DNA of 64,000 nt from Maribacter caenipelagi (GTDB lineage: Bacteria; Bacteroidota; Bacteroidia; Flavobacteriales; Flavobacteriaceae), in contig NZ_SNZW01000017.1 in assembly GCF_004364175.1 (NCBI RefSeq), positions 1 to 64,000 on the forward strand. The letters are read 5' to 3'. The notes below the pieces were generated by a model. That model did no database searches. It worked only from the letters and a program-made list of their open reading frames with translations, and was not told the DNA's origin. A program made the translations under genes and the position numbers. Of this stretch, positions 34,244-42,349 are shown piece after piece. Position 1 is the stretch's first letter; the number at the start of each line of letters is the position of its first letter.

Positions 34244-34318
34244 AACTGTACCAATTTTGCACAAAGGTAGCAAATTGCATTGCGGTTCAAATAGTTATAT
34301 GAAACATATTACCAACAA

Positions 34319-35224
34319 CTATAGTATTCTGTTTAAAACAAGGTCTACATCTATAAGTAGAATACCAAAGACACCCATTACTATAATTAGTTTGAGAATA
34401 TTGTGCAGCCAAACATAGTCTTTACGAGCCTTTGCTTTGAATAATAGAAATATAAACAATACCAATAATATTACACAAAGCATGAAATAAAGGTTCATAT
34501 GCCCAACATCGAACTTAAAAATTAGAAGTAATGAGGGTACAATGGTCAATAAAATCAATAAACTGATGAGAATTTTAGAAGTACGAGATCCGTAAATTAT
34601 CGGAATAGTTCTATAATTCTGGGCTAAATCTCCTGAAATATTTTCTAGATCCTTGATCATTTCACGTGCCAATATCAATAAAAAAAGAAATACTGCATGC
34701 ATAAAAATCACAGGCTGAATATTCTTGTAATAAATGAATACTACAAAGAATGGTGTAATTGCCAAAGTGGCTGAAATAAAATTGCCCAAAAATGGAATTT
34801 TCTTCAACTTATGCGAATAGATCCAAATACCGAATATGTATGAAGAGAAAAAGAAAACAGCTCTGAAAGAAACATAACTGGCCGCTATTACCGCCAGAAA
34901 ATTTAGCACAAAATAAGTCGTAAGCTTAAATCGCTGGCTTACCAAGCGATCCAACATACTCTTACGTGGTTTATTGATGAGATCTTTCTCTGCATCGTAG
35001 AAATTATTTATAATATAACCACCAGCAATAACCATGGCAGAAGCGATAACAATTACAAAAAGATTGACATCAAAAACTACTTTACGAACAGGAAGCTCTG
35101 GCGCAAGAATATAAATGGACGCCAAATATTGCGCTAGAGCTATAACTAGAATGTTATACCCCCTTACTACTGAAAACAGACTCAGTACTTTTAAAAGTAA
35201 GAGTTTATTTCTTCTATTAAGCAT
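34319..35224 (-). CDS. UbiA-family prenyltransferase (GGGP prenyltransferase-like)
   Basis: A 301-residue membrane enzyme with about nine helices. The first aspartate-rich motif is NNFYDAEKDLINKPRKSML, and the second is REMIKDLENISGDLAQNYRTIPIIYG. UbiA enzymes transfer polyprenyl groups from pyrophosphates to acceptors. It follows the mevalonate kinase gene by 13 bp. In flavobacteria this neighbour is often annotated as geranylgeranylglycerol-phosphate geranylgeranyltransferase, but the acceptor cannot be told from sequence. Menaquinone or heme a roles seem less likely given the context. Confidence 0.85.
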   Translation of the reverse strand: MLNRRNKLLLLKVLSLFSVVRGYNILVIALAQYLASIYILAPELPVRKVVFDVNLFVIVIASAMVIAGGYIINNFYDAEKDLINKPRKSMLDRLVSQRFKLTTYFVLNFLAVIAASYVSFRAVFFFSSYIFGIWIYSHKLKKIPFLGNFISATLAITPFFVVFIYYKNIQPVIFMHAVFLFLLILAREMIKDLENISGDLAQNYRTIPIIYGSRTSKILISLLILLTIVPSLLLIFKFDVGHMNLYFMLCVILLVLFIFLLFKAKARKDYVWLHNILKLIIVMGVFGILLIDVDLVLNRIL

Positions 35225-35237
35225 TTATGAAAATTAC

Positions 35238-36176
35238 CTAAAAATTATAGACTACTTCTAGTTTGTAGCCTTTTAACGCAGTTTTAGCTTTTTCAAAATC
35301 TTCTGTAAAACCTAAAATATAACCACCACCACCTGAGCCACAAAGCTTTAAGTAATAATTGTTAGTATCGATTCCATTTTTCCATAAGGCATGAAACTTA
35401 GCAGGAATCATAGGTTTAAAATTATCTAAAACAACATGAGATAATTGCTTTAAATTACCAAACAATGACTGAATATTGCCGTTTACAAAATCTTCTACAC
35501 AAGCATCTGTATGCTTTATAAATTGATTTTTTAGCATTTTACGAAAACCGTCATTCTTCATTTGTTCCATGAAAATCTGAACCATTGGTGCAGTTTCTCC
35601 AATAATACCGCTATCTAATAAGAACACAGCTCCTTTACCTTCTGCATTTTGTGAAGGTATGCTTGTAGACTCAATATTATCTTTAGAGTTTATAAGAATC
35701 GGAAGACTTAAATAGCTATTCAAAGGATCAAGCCCAGATGATTTACCGTGAAAAAACGACTCCATTCTACCGAATATCGTTTTGAGCTTCAATAATTTCT
35801 CTCTAGTTAAATTCTCAAGAACCGTTATTTTTTCGTGTGCGTATTTATCATAAATAGCTGCGACTAAAGCACCACTGCTACCTACACCATATCCTTGCGG
35901 TATAGAACTATCAAAATACATACCCTCGGCAACATCAGCTTTTAAAAGTTCTAAATCGAAAGAAACCAAACTTGGCTCTTCAACAGTTAACTCTTCTAAA
36001 TAAAGAGCAAATGCTGCTAAACTTTTGTTAGATTTTATTGCCTCTTTTGAAATACTGGCATCCGATTTTAAAGCTCCTTTATAAAAATTATAAGGTATTG
36101 ATAATCCTTTGGAATCTTTAATGATACCATACTCTCCGAAGAGAAGAATTTTTGAATAAAAAAGAGGTCCTTTCAT
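35238..36176 (-). CDS. GHMP kinase, probable mevalonate kinase
   Basis: A 312-residue GHMP-superfamily kinase. The ATP loop SIPQGYGVGSSGALVAAIYDKY (residues ~91-112) and the C-terminal motif KLCGSGGGGYILGF are intact. The N-terminus KILLFGEYGIIKDSKGLSIPY is the GEY signature of the family. It lies directly after the diphosphomevalonate decarboxylase gene, so mevalonate kinase is the best call. Phosphomevalonate kinase is possible but no second GHMP kinase is nearby. Flavobacteriia use the mevalonate route for isoprenoids. Confidence 0.85.
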   Translation of the reverse strand: MKGPLFYSKILLFGEYGIIKDSKGLSIPYNFYKGALKSDASISKEAIKSNKSLAAFALYLEELTVEEPSLVSFDLELLKADVAEGMYFDSSIPQGYGVGSSGALVAAIYDKYAHEKITVLENLTREKLLKLKTIFGRMESFFHGKSSGLDPLNSYLSLPILINSKDNIESTSIPSQNAEGKGAVFLLDSGIIGETAPMVQIFMEQMKNDGFRKMLKNQFIKHTDACVEDFVNGNIQSLFGNLKQLSHVVLDNFKPMIPAKFHALWKNGIDTNNYYLKLCGSGGGGYILGFTEDFEKAKTALKGYKLEVVYNF

Positions 36177-36321
36177 TTTTAAATACTAAGCTACTTTTTA
36201 AACTTTTATAAATATAGTCAAAGATCGATATAAAGTTGAACGTTTTACCTTAAAAGGTTAAACAAAGTAGATAAATCATTCTTTTACAAACGTTTTTTAT
36301 AAAAAAATAGTACATCAAATA

Positions 36322-37404
36322 CTACAACTTCTTAGCACCCAGACCAATTCGATCACAAATATACTGCCCATTTTGACAAAAAGGTACTAACTTCTCTTTT
36401 ATAAATGGAAAAACGATATCCTTTTCATATTCCGGATATAATACATGAACATTGGCACCTGCATCTAAGGTAAAGCATACATGGGTATTAGATTCTTGCC
36501 TAAATTTCCAAATCTCATTAATTATTGAAAGCGTATTAGGCTTCATTAATATGAAATATGGATTACTCGTCATCATCATCGCATGCAAGGTAAGTGCCTC
36601 GCTTTCTACGATACTTATGAAAGTTTTTAAGTCACCTTTTGATAAAACAGATTTTAACTTTTCTAAATTACTATGTGCCTGATCAAAACGTTGAGTCGCG
36701 AACGGATGCCCGTGCATTAACTCATGCCCGACAGTGCTACTTACTTGCTTCTCACCTTTATCGACCAATAAAATAGTATCATGAAAATTACTGAATACCT
36801 CATGCACTGCGTACGGATACTTTATACCGAATAGGTTTGAGCTTCCTTCGATTGAAGCTGTTTCTCCCCATTGTACCAAAGGCCCTTCAATACTTCGACA
36901 TGCAGAACCTGAACCTAAACGAGACAAGAACGAAACTTTTCTATTGAAATCTTCATCGGAAATAGACTCAGAGAATGACCTTTCCATCTCCATAAAACAT
37001 AATGCCAATGCTGACATACCGCTCGCAGAAGATGCTATACCACTACTATGCGGAAAAGAATTTGATGTATTAATGACAAAGTGATACTCTTTTAAAAACG
37101 GTAAATAGGCTTCTATCCTTTTTAAGAATGTATTAATTTTCGGCTTAAACTCTTCTTTTGGTTCTCCTTCAAACAATAGGTCGAAAGAGAACTCATCGCT
37201 TTTTTTATCTTTCTTTTTATACTGCACACTAGTTTTAGTTGTACAGGCTGCCAAAGTAAAACTGATTGATGGGTTTGCGGGAATCTGATTCTCTCTCTTG
37301 CCCCAATACTTTACCAAAGCAATATTGCTGGGCGAAGAATACGCCACAGTACCTTCTTCTTTCAATGTGGTATATGATGCTGGAATGAATTCTTTTTCTG
37401 ACAT
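36322..37404 (-). CDS. mvaD: Diphosphomevalonate decarboxylase
   Basis: A 360-residue GHMP enzyme that decarboxylates diphosphomevalonate to isopentenyl diphosphate with ATP. The N-terminus SPSNIALVKYWGKRENQIPANPS is the family signature. Also SFPHSSGIASSASGMSALAL (ATP loop) and a catalytic-type ACRSIEGPLVQWGE are visible. The start at 37404 (MSEKEF) is preferred; the frame from 37446 adds 14 residues. It is the first gene of the minus-strand mevalonate set and lies 145 bp before the kinase gene, more than a tight operon spacing. Confidence 0.93.
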   Translation of the reverse strand: MSEKEFIPASYTTLKEEGTVAYSSPSNIALVKYWGKRENQIPANPSISFTLAACTTKTSVQYKKKDKKSDEFSFDLLFEGEPKEEFKPKINTFLKRIEAYLPFLKEYHFVINTSNSFPHSSGIASSASGMSALALCFMEMERSFSESISDEDFNRKVSFLSRLGSGSACRSIEGPLVQWGETASIEGSSNLFGIKYPYAVHEVFSNFHDTILLVDKGEKQVSSTVGHELMHGHPFATQRFDQAHSNLEKLKSVLSKGDLKTFISIVESEALTLHAMMMTSNPYFILMKPNTLSIINEIWKFRQESNTHVCFTLDAGANVHVLYPEYEKDIVFPFIKEKLVPFCQNGQYICDRIGLGAKKL

Positions 37405-37485
37405 TGAATTTTCAATTTGTGCAAATATAGTTTTTAGGGCTATCAATTAAAATAAATCCTTATTTTAGAGCTAAACACCAACCAA

Positions 37486-37959
37486 TTGAAAAGAAAGCTT
37501 ACATATATTATTATTGGTATTGTCATTTGCTCGGCTATTGGGTTTCTTAGTAGCGTGGTCACACAAAGCTCTGTAAACGGATGGTATATGACATTGAACA
37601 AACCAATTTTTAATCCGCCTAACTGGGTTTTTGCTCCTGTATGGAGCGCTCTTTATATTATGATGGGTGTTTCTGCCGGTTGGGTCTGGGCTAAAGGTTT
37701 TCATCACAAGTGGGTAAAAACCGGATTGTATCATTTTGGTTTTCAATTACTTTTAAATGGATTGTGGAGTATTGTATTTTTCGGTTTAAAACAACCATTT
37801 TTTGGGCTGCTAGTAATTATGGCCCTTCTCGTTGTATTATCTCTTACGATTAAATGGTTCAATGTGGTTAGCAAATTTGCCGCTGTATTGCTAATTCCGT
37901 ATCTACTGTGGATTTGTTTTGCTACAGCTTTAAATTACAAAATTTGGGAGCTGAATTAA
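37486..37959 (+). CDS. tspO: TspO/MBR family protein (TTG start)
   Basis: A 157-residue five-helix membrane protein of the TspO/peripheral benzodiazepine receptor family. Motifs are NGWYMTLNKPIFNPPNWVFAPVWSALYIMMGVSAGWVW with the conserved W-x-P-P-W-x-F pattern. TspO proteins bind porphyrins or sterols and act in tetrapyrrole-related and stress responses. No ATG precedes the first helix; TTG at 37486 is the only suitable start. It is convergent with the DUF1697 gene. Confidence 0.9.
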   Translation: MKRKLTYIIIGIVICSAIGFLSSVVTQSSVNGWYMTLNKPIFNPPNWVFAPVWSALYIMMGVSAGWVWAKGFHHKWVKTGLYHFGFQLLLNGLWSIVFFGLKQPFFGLLVIMALLVVLSLTIKWFNVVSKFAAVLLIPYLLWICFATALNYKIWELN

Positions 37960-37960
37960 T

Positions 37961-38500
37961 TTAATTGCCCAACTCTAACAATTTGTGCATGGTTCTATAA
38001 TTTCGAGTGGTTGCCAAAACTTTTAGCTTTCGCTCTATTAAATTATTATTCAGCTTTGCTTTACCATACCCAGCTTTACACTTTAAATATATGCAATTAT
38101 CAGAAATTGAAAATTCTTCGTTATTGTAGGATTCTGCTTTAAACTCCGTAAGCTCTCCAATTTTCGGAACATCATTTAACAGTACAAAATAGATTTGCTT
38201 TCTTATAATTTCACCTTCTGACTCGAACGAGTTATTATTAAGAATATCGTGTAATTGTAAAGTAGTCTTCACTATTACAGGTACTTCGAAACCAAAACTT
38301 TTTAAAATAGCTTTAGAAATGAGTGATTCTAATTTTGATGTATTCTGAAGTTCACTTTTAAAAACTACATTACCACTTTGAATGTATGTTTTAACGTCTT
38401 TCAAGTTTAAACTTTCGCATAATTCTCGAAGTTCAGCCATCGGAATTTTATGTTTTCCGCTGACATTTATCCCTCTTAAAAATGCAATATATGTCTTCAT
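37961..38500 (-). CDS. DUF1697 family protein
   Basis: A 179-residue protein with the DUF1697 signature TYIAFLRGINVSGKHKIPMAELRELCESLNLKDVKTYIQSGNVVF (two parts), a conserved small cytoplasmic family of unknown function. The gene follows the flavoprotein gene by 1 bp on the minus strand, so it is the last gene of the long operon that starts with lacI. No catalytic motif can be named. Confidence 0.9.
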   Translation of the reverse strand: MKTYIAFLRGINVSGKHKIPMAELRELCESLNLKDVKTYIQSGNVVFKSELQNTSKLESLISKAILKSFGFEVPVIVKTTLQLHDILNNNSFESEGEIIRKQIYFVLLNDVPKIGELTEFKAESYNNEEFSISDNCIYLKCKAGYGKAKLNNNLIERKLKVLATTRNYRTMHKLLELGN

Positions 38501-38501
38501 T

Positions 38502-39782
38502 TTATGATTGGTTTACATTCAAACTTTCTACCACTCCATTGGCTGCAATATAACCTCCTGTCCAGGCATTCTGAAAATTGAATCCACCAGTAATGGCATC
38601 TACATTTATGATTTCCCCAGCAAAATAGAGATTTGGAAGAATTTTACTTTCGTAGGTTTTAAAGTTGATTTCCTTTAAATCTAAACCACCGGCCGTCACA
38701 AACTCTTCTTTAAAAGTACTTTTACCGTTAACCTGAAAAACACCCATGGTTAATTGCTCTGCAAGTGATTGCAACTGTTGTTTAGATACTTCTGGCCAGG
38801 TTGTAGTATCGGCTATACCAGATGCTTTTACCAAGTTCGCCCATAAACGCTTCGGAATATCTAAGACCTTGGTTCTTAGAATAGTTTTCTTTTCTACCTG
38901 TTTTACTTTCAAGAACAATTCTAACAATCCGTTTTGGTGATACTCTGGCACCCAATTTACTTGAATTTTGAATTGATAATTATACTGTTCTAAAATTCTT
39001 GCTCCCCATGCAGACAGTTTTAAAATAGCCGGTCCGCTCATTCCCCAATGGGTAACCAACAAAGGTCCGTCTGAGCTTAAACCAGATGCATCTAATTTTG
39101 TTCTTGCTGTCTTTTTACCGAAGTTCTTTTTGGGTATAACGTTTACCTCGGCAAGCGTTACAATACCCGGTATATCCGTTATACGCTCATCTTTTATATT
39201 AAAAGTAAACAACGATGGCACAGGCGGAACAATGGTATGCCCTAAAGCTTCAAGATACTTCCACATTTTAGGATTACTTCCTGTTGCCAAAATGAGTTTA
39301 TTGCAGTACATAAAACCCTCCCCTACGGCAACCTTCCACTTTTTAATTCCTTCTTCCTCGATTTGCTCAATTCCGCTTACCGAACAAAGTGTTTTCACCT
39401 GAACCCCTAATCTATCTGCCTCAGAAATAAAACAGTCTATAATTGTTTGTGATGAATTACTGACCGGAAACATTCTGCCATCTTCCTCAATTTTTAAAGA
39501 TACACCGCGTTCTTCAAAAAAACCGACGGTATCACCACTGGCATAGGTATGAAAAGGACCTAAAAGTTCTTTTTCTCCTCTAGGATAGTTTTTGCTTAAA
39601 TCTGCCGGATTAAATTCTGCATGAGTAACATTACAACGACCACCACCAGAAATTTTAACCTTGGTCAGCACATCCTTTCCCCGTTCTAAAATAGCTATTT
39701 TAGTATTTGGTCTTTTTTCTGCGATATGTATTGCCGCATAAAAGCCTGCAGCACCACCACCAATTACTAAAACGTCGTACAT
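38502..39782 (-). CDS. HI0933/BaiN-family FAD-dependent oxidoreductase
   Basis: A 426-residue flavoprotein. FAD motif DVLVIGGGAAGFYAAIHIAE at the N-terminus is followed by GRCNVTHAEFNP, the GRCN signature of the HI0933 (YhiN/BaiN) family, and a C-terminal TAGGLDLKEINFKTYESKI-LPNLYFAGEIINVDAITGGFNFQNA (two motifs). No substrate is known for most members. The start overlaps the GDPD stop by one base (TAATG), showing translational coupling. Joined to the maltose operon by position only. Confidence 0.92.
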   Translation of the reverse strand: MYDVLVIGGGAAGFYAAIHIAEKRPNTKIAILERGKDVLTKVKISGGGRCNVTHAEFNPADLSKNYPRGEKELLGPFHTYASGDTVGFFEERGVSLKIEEDGRMFPVSNSSQTIIDCFISEADRLGVQVKTLCSVSGIEQIEEEGIKKWKVAVGEGFMYCNKLILATGSNPKMWKYLEALGHTIVPPVPSLFTFNIKDERITDIPGIVTLAEVNVIPKKNFGKKTARTKLDASGLSSDGPLLVTHWGMSGPAILKLSAWGARILEQYNYQFKIQVNWVPEYHQNGLLELFLKVKQVEKKTILRTKVLDIPKRLWANLVKASGIADTTTWPEVSKQQLQSLAEQLTMGVFQVNGKSTFKEEFVTAGGLDLKEINFKTYESKILPNLYFAGEIINVDAITGGFNFQNAWTGGYIAANGVVESLNVNQS

Positions 39783-40525
39783 TATTTTACCCGTTCAGGA
39801 AAGTTTGTAATAATACCGTCAACTCCAATACGTTTCATGGCATCTATATCTGCAGGTTCATTAACCGTCCAAGTATAAATTTTAAATCCGGCATCTCTAA
39901 TCGCATTCGCCTTCTCTAAATTTAGATTTTTGAAATACGGATTAATAGCTACGGCATTCAATTCTTTGGCTATAGGTATTGCATCTACAGGGTCTTCTTC
40001 GGTCAATACAGCTATAGCCACGTTAGGGTTATGTCTGCGCATTTCTTTTAATTCATCCCAATTAAAACTTGAAATTATGAAGTTTTCTGGCGACCAGTTT
40101 CTTTGCTCGATATAATACTTCATAATATGGTTAACCTTATCTGCAGTACCGGCACCTTTAAGCTCAATATTTAAGGTAACCTTATTGTCTATTAATTTTA
40201 AGACATCTTGTAGCATTGGTATCTCGTGCCCACCTTCAACAATCACCTTTTTTAGGTCAACTATATAATAATCTTCAATATTACCAGGGGCATTCGTTAA
40301 TCGATCAAGCTTATCGTCATGAAAAACTACAATCTCTCCACTTTTAATTTTAAAGACATCGATCTCTATCATATCAACACCCAAATCCATTGCTTTTTGA
40401 ATCGATGGCAAGGTGTTTTCTGTTTCGTGACCCATAGCACCTCTATGACCAATTACTAAAGGTTCTTTCATATTACAAGATGCTAAAGTGATACAAATAA
40501 AAGCTAAGGCAATTTTTTTGAGCAT
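39782..40525 (-). CDS. Glycerophosphodiester phosphodiesterase lipoprotein
   Basis: A 247-residue GDPD-family enzyme. Lipobox ITLASC (Cys17) anchors it in the envelope. Catalytic motifs are IGHRGAMGHETENT (His27, Arg28) and MIEIDVFKIKSGEIVVFHDDKLDR (Glu/Asp metal ligands and second His). It would release glycerol-3-phosphate from lipid-derived glycerophosphodiesters. It is 3 bp downstream of the GH13 gene and one base overlaps the flavoprotein gene. Confidence 0.92.
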   Translation of the reverse strand: MLKKIALAFICITLASCNMKEPLVIGHRGAMGHETENTLPSIQKAMDLGVDMIEIDVFKIKSGEIVVFHDDKLDRLTNAPGNIEDYYIVDLKKVIVEGGHEIPMLQDVLKLIDNKVTLNIELKGAGTADKVNHIMKYYIEQRNWSPENFIISSFNWDELKEMRRHNPNVAIAVLTEEDPVDAIPIAKELNAVAINPYFKNLNLEKANAIRDAGFKIYTWTVNEPADIDAMKRIGVDGIITNFPERVK

Positions 40526-40528
40526 AAC

Positions 40529-42304
40529 TTAAGATTTTAATTCAAAAATAAAGGATTCTAAAGGATTTAGTTTAATTGCGACATGACCTTCTCCATTTTC
40601 TATTCGTAATGAGTTGGTGTGACCATAAAGTGCATCTTTTAAAGGATAACTACCTTCTTTTAATTCCCAAGTTTTCATTAAATCAACCGGTAGTTTTAAA
40701 TCGAAAGCAAAATGATCATTGACATCAAAATTCGAAACAACTATAAGTTTTTGATTCTCTGACCAACGTACATATGACAACACCCGGTGATTATAATTTT
40801 CAGTAATTTCTTTATTATAAAAATGAATTTCGCGGTAAGCCCCCATTAAGGCTTCACTATTAATAGTGAAATTCAATAGTCGCTTATAGAAGTCTCTTAA
40901 TAAAGCCTCTTTTGGCGTAGATTGACCACCATCAAATTTTTTATTATTTACCCATCTTTGGTGGTGGGGCACACCAATGTAATCGAATATCGATGTTCTT
41001 GACGGACTTCCAAAACCTGCATGTTCAGCAGCTGGTTCACCTACTTCTTGCCCAAAGTAAATCATTGTCGGCGATGTACCTATCGTTGCAGATACTACCA
41101 TTGCAGGCCTACCTATTTCAGCATTACCCACAAATTCTGGACTAGCGATACGCTGCTCATCATGATTCTCTAAGAAATGAAGCATGTTATGCTCTATGTC
41201 TTGCAAGCCGTTTTGTACCACCGGTAAATGATCAGACCAACCATAGCCTTTCATTATATGTTTTAATCCGTCATAAAAATCGACCTTATCATATAAATAA
41301 TCCATTTTTCCTTTATAGATATATGTTCTATACAGATCTGGATTATACACTTCTGCCATTATAAAAGCATCAGGATTTTTCATTTTTATTGACGAATTCA
41401 TGTAGCTCCAGAATTCTACCGGAACCATTTCTGCCATATCATACCGAAAACCATCAACGCCCATTTCCATCCAATACAAGGCAACATCTCTAAACTTGCG
41501 CCAAGAACTAGGTACTACTCTCTTTTTCCAATAATTAAAATGCTCTTCATGATCTTTTTCTCCGAAATCATTAGGTAACATATCAAAATCTAACCTGCCA
41601 TCTGGTCTTACCCCATAATTTATACGAACGGTCTCATACCAATCGTTCATATCTGGTTGCGGACTGCGAGACCCATTACCTGTCCATTTCGCTGGAATTT
41701 CCTCTAATTCAGTATATGATAAATGAGGAGTATTCCCTCCTAAAGGCACATAACCATCTCGCCATTGGGGAGTTTTAAATTCCGTTCCCGGGATGTAATA
41801 AAAATTATTATCTTTTTGATATTCAATGGATGTATCATCACCAAATCCGAAATCAGAAACACCTTTCGGGTTCGTCTTTCCTTCATACTTTCTGGCCACA
41901 TGATTCGGTACAATATCAATAATCACCTTCATATCAGCTTTATGCGTACGGTCAATTAGAGATTTGAACTCCTTTAACCTTTTTGCAGGATCTTTTGCTA
42001 AATCGGGGCTAACATTGTAATAATCTTTAACCGCGTAGGGCGAACCTGCTCTCCCTTTTACAACGTCTGGATCATCATTTGAAATACCGATTTCAGTATA
42101 ATCATTAATAACCGCATGATGCGGAACACCTGTAAACCAAATATGGGTAACACCTAAATCTTTTATTTCATCAAGTGCCTTTTTAGTAAAATCTGCAAAC
42201 TTACCTACACCATTTTCTTCAATGGTACCCCAAGGTTTGTTGTTGGTATTTGTATTACCAAAAAGTCTGGTAAATACATGATAAATTACAATTTTACTAT
42301 TCAT
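40529..42304 (-). CDS. GH13 alpha-amylase-family enzyme, cytoplasmic
   Basis: A 591-residue GH13 glycosidase without a signal peptide. Catalytic residues are visible: nucleophile Asp289 in GVDGFRYDMA, acid/base Glu318 in FIMAEVYNP, and transition-state stabiliser Asp382 in ENHDEQ; the first region is VIIDIVPNHV. It probably acts on imported malto-oligosaccharides or branched glucans alongside the phosphorylase. No starch-binding module. It is 45 bp after the GH65 gene and 3 bp before the GDPD gene. Confidence 0.9.
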   Translation of the reverse strand: MNSKIVIYHVFTRLFGNTNTNNKPWGTIEENGVGKFADFTKKALDEIKDLGVTHIWFTGVPHHAVINDYTEIGISNDDPDVVKGRAGSPYAVKDYYNVSPDLAKDPAKRLKEFKSLIDRTHKADMKVIIDIVPNHVARKYEGKTNPKGVSDFGFGDDTSIEYQKDNNFYYIPGTEFKTPQWRDGYVPLGGNTPHLSYTELEEIPAKWTGNGSRSPQPDMNDWYETVRINYGVRPDGRLDFDMLPNDFGEKDHEEHFNYWKKRVVPSSWRKFRDVALYWMEMGVDGFRYDMAEMVPVEFWSYMNSSIKMKNPDAFIMAEVYNPDLYRTYIYKGKMDYLYDKVDFYDGLKHIMKGYGWSDHLPVVQNGLQDIEHNMLHFLENHDEQRIASPEFVGNAEIGRPAMVVSATIGTSPTMIYFGQEVGEPAAEHAGFGSPSRTSIFDYIGVPHHQRWVNNKKFDGGQSTPKEALLRDFYKRLLNFTINSEALMGAYREIHFYNKEITENYNHRVLSYVRWSENQKLIVVSNFDVNDHFAFDLKLPVDLMKTWELKEGSYPLKDALYGHTNSLRIENGEGHVAIKLNPLESFIFELKS

Positions 42305-42349
42305 GAGGAAATTTCAATTTAATCTTAAAAATACTATAATAGCAACTAC

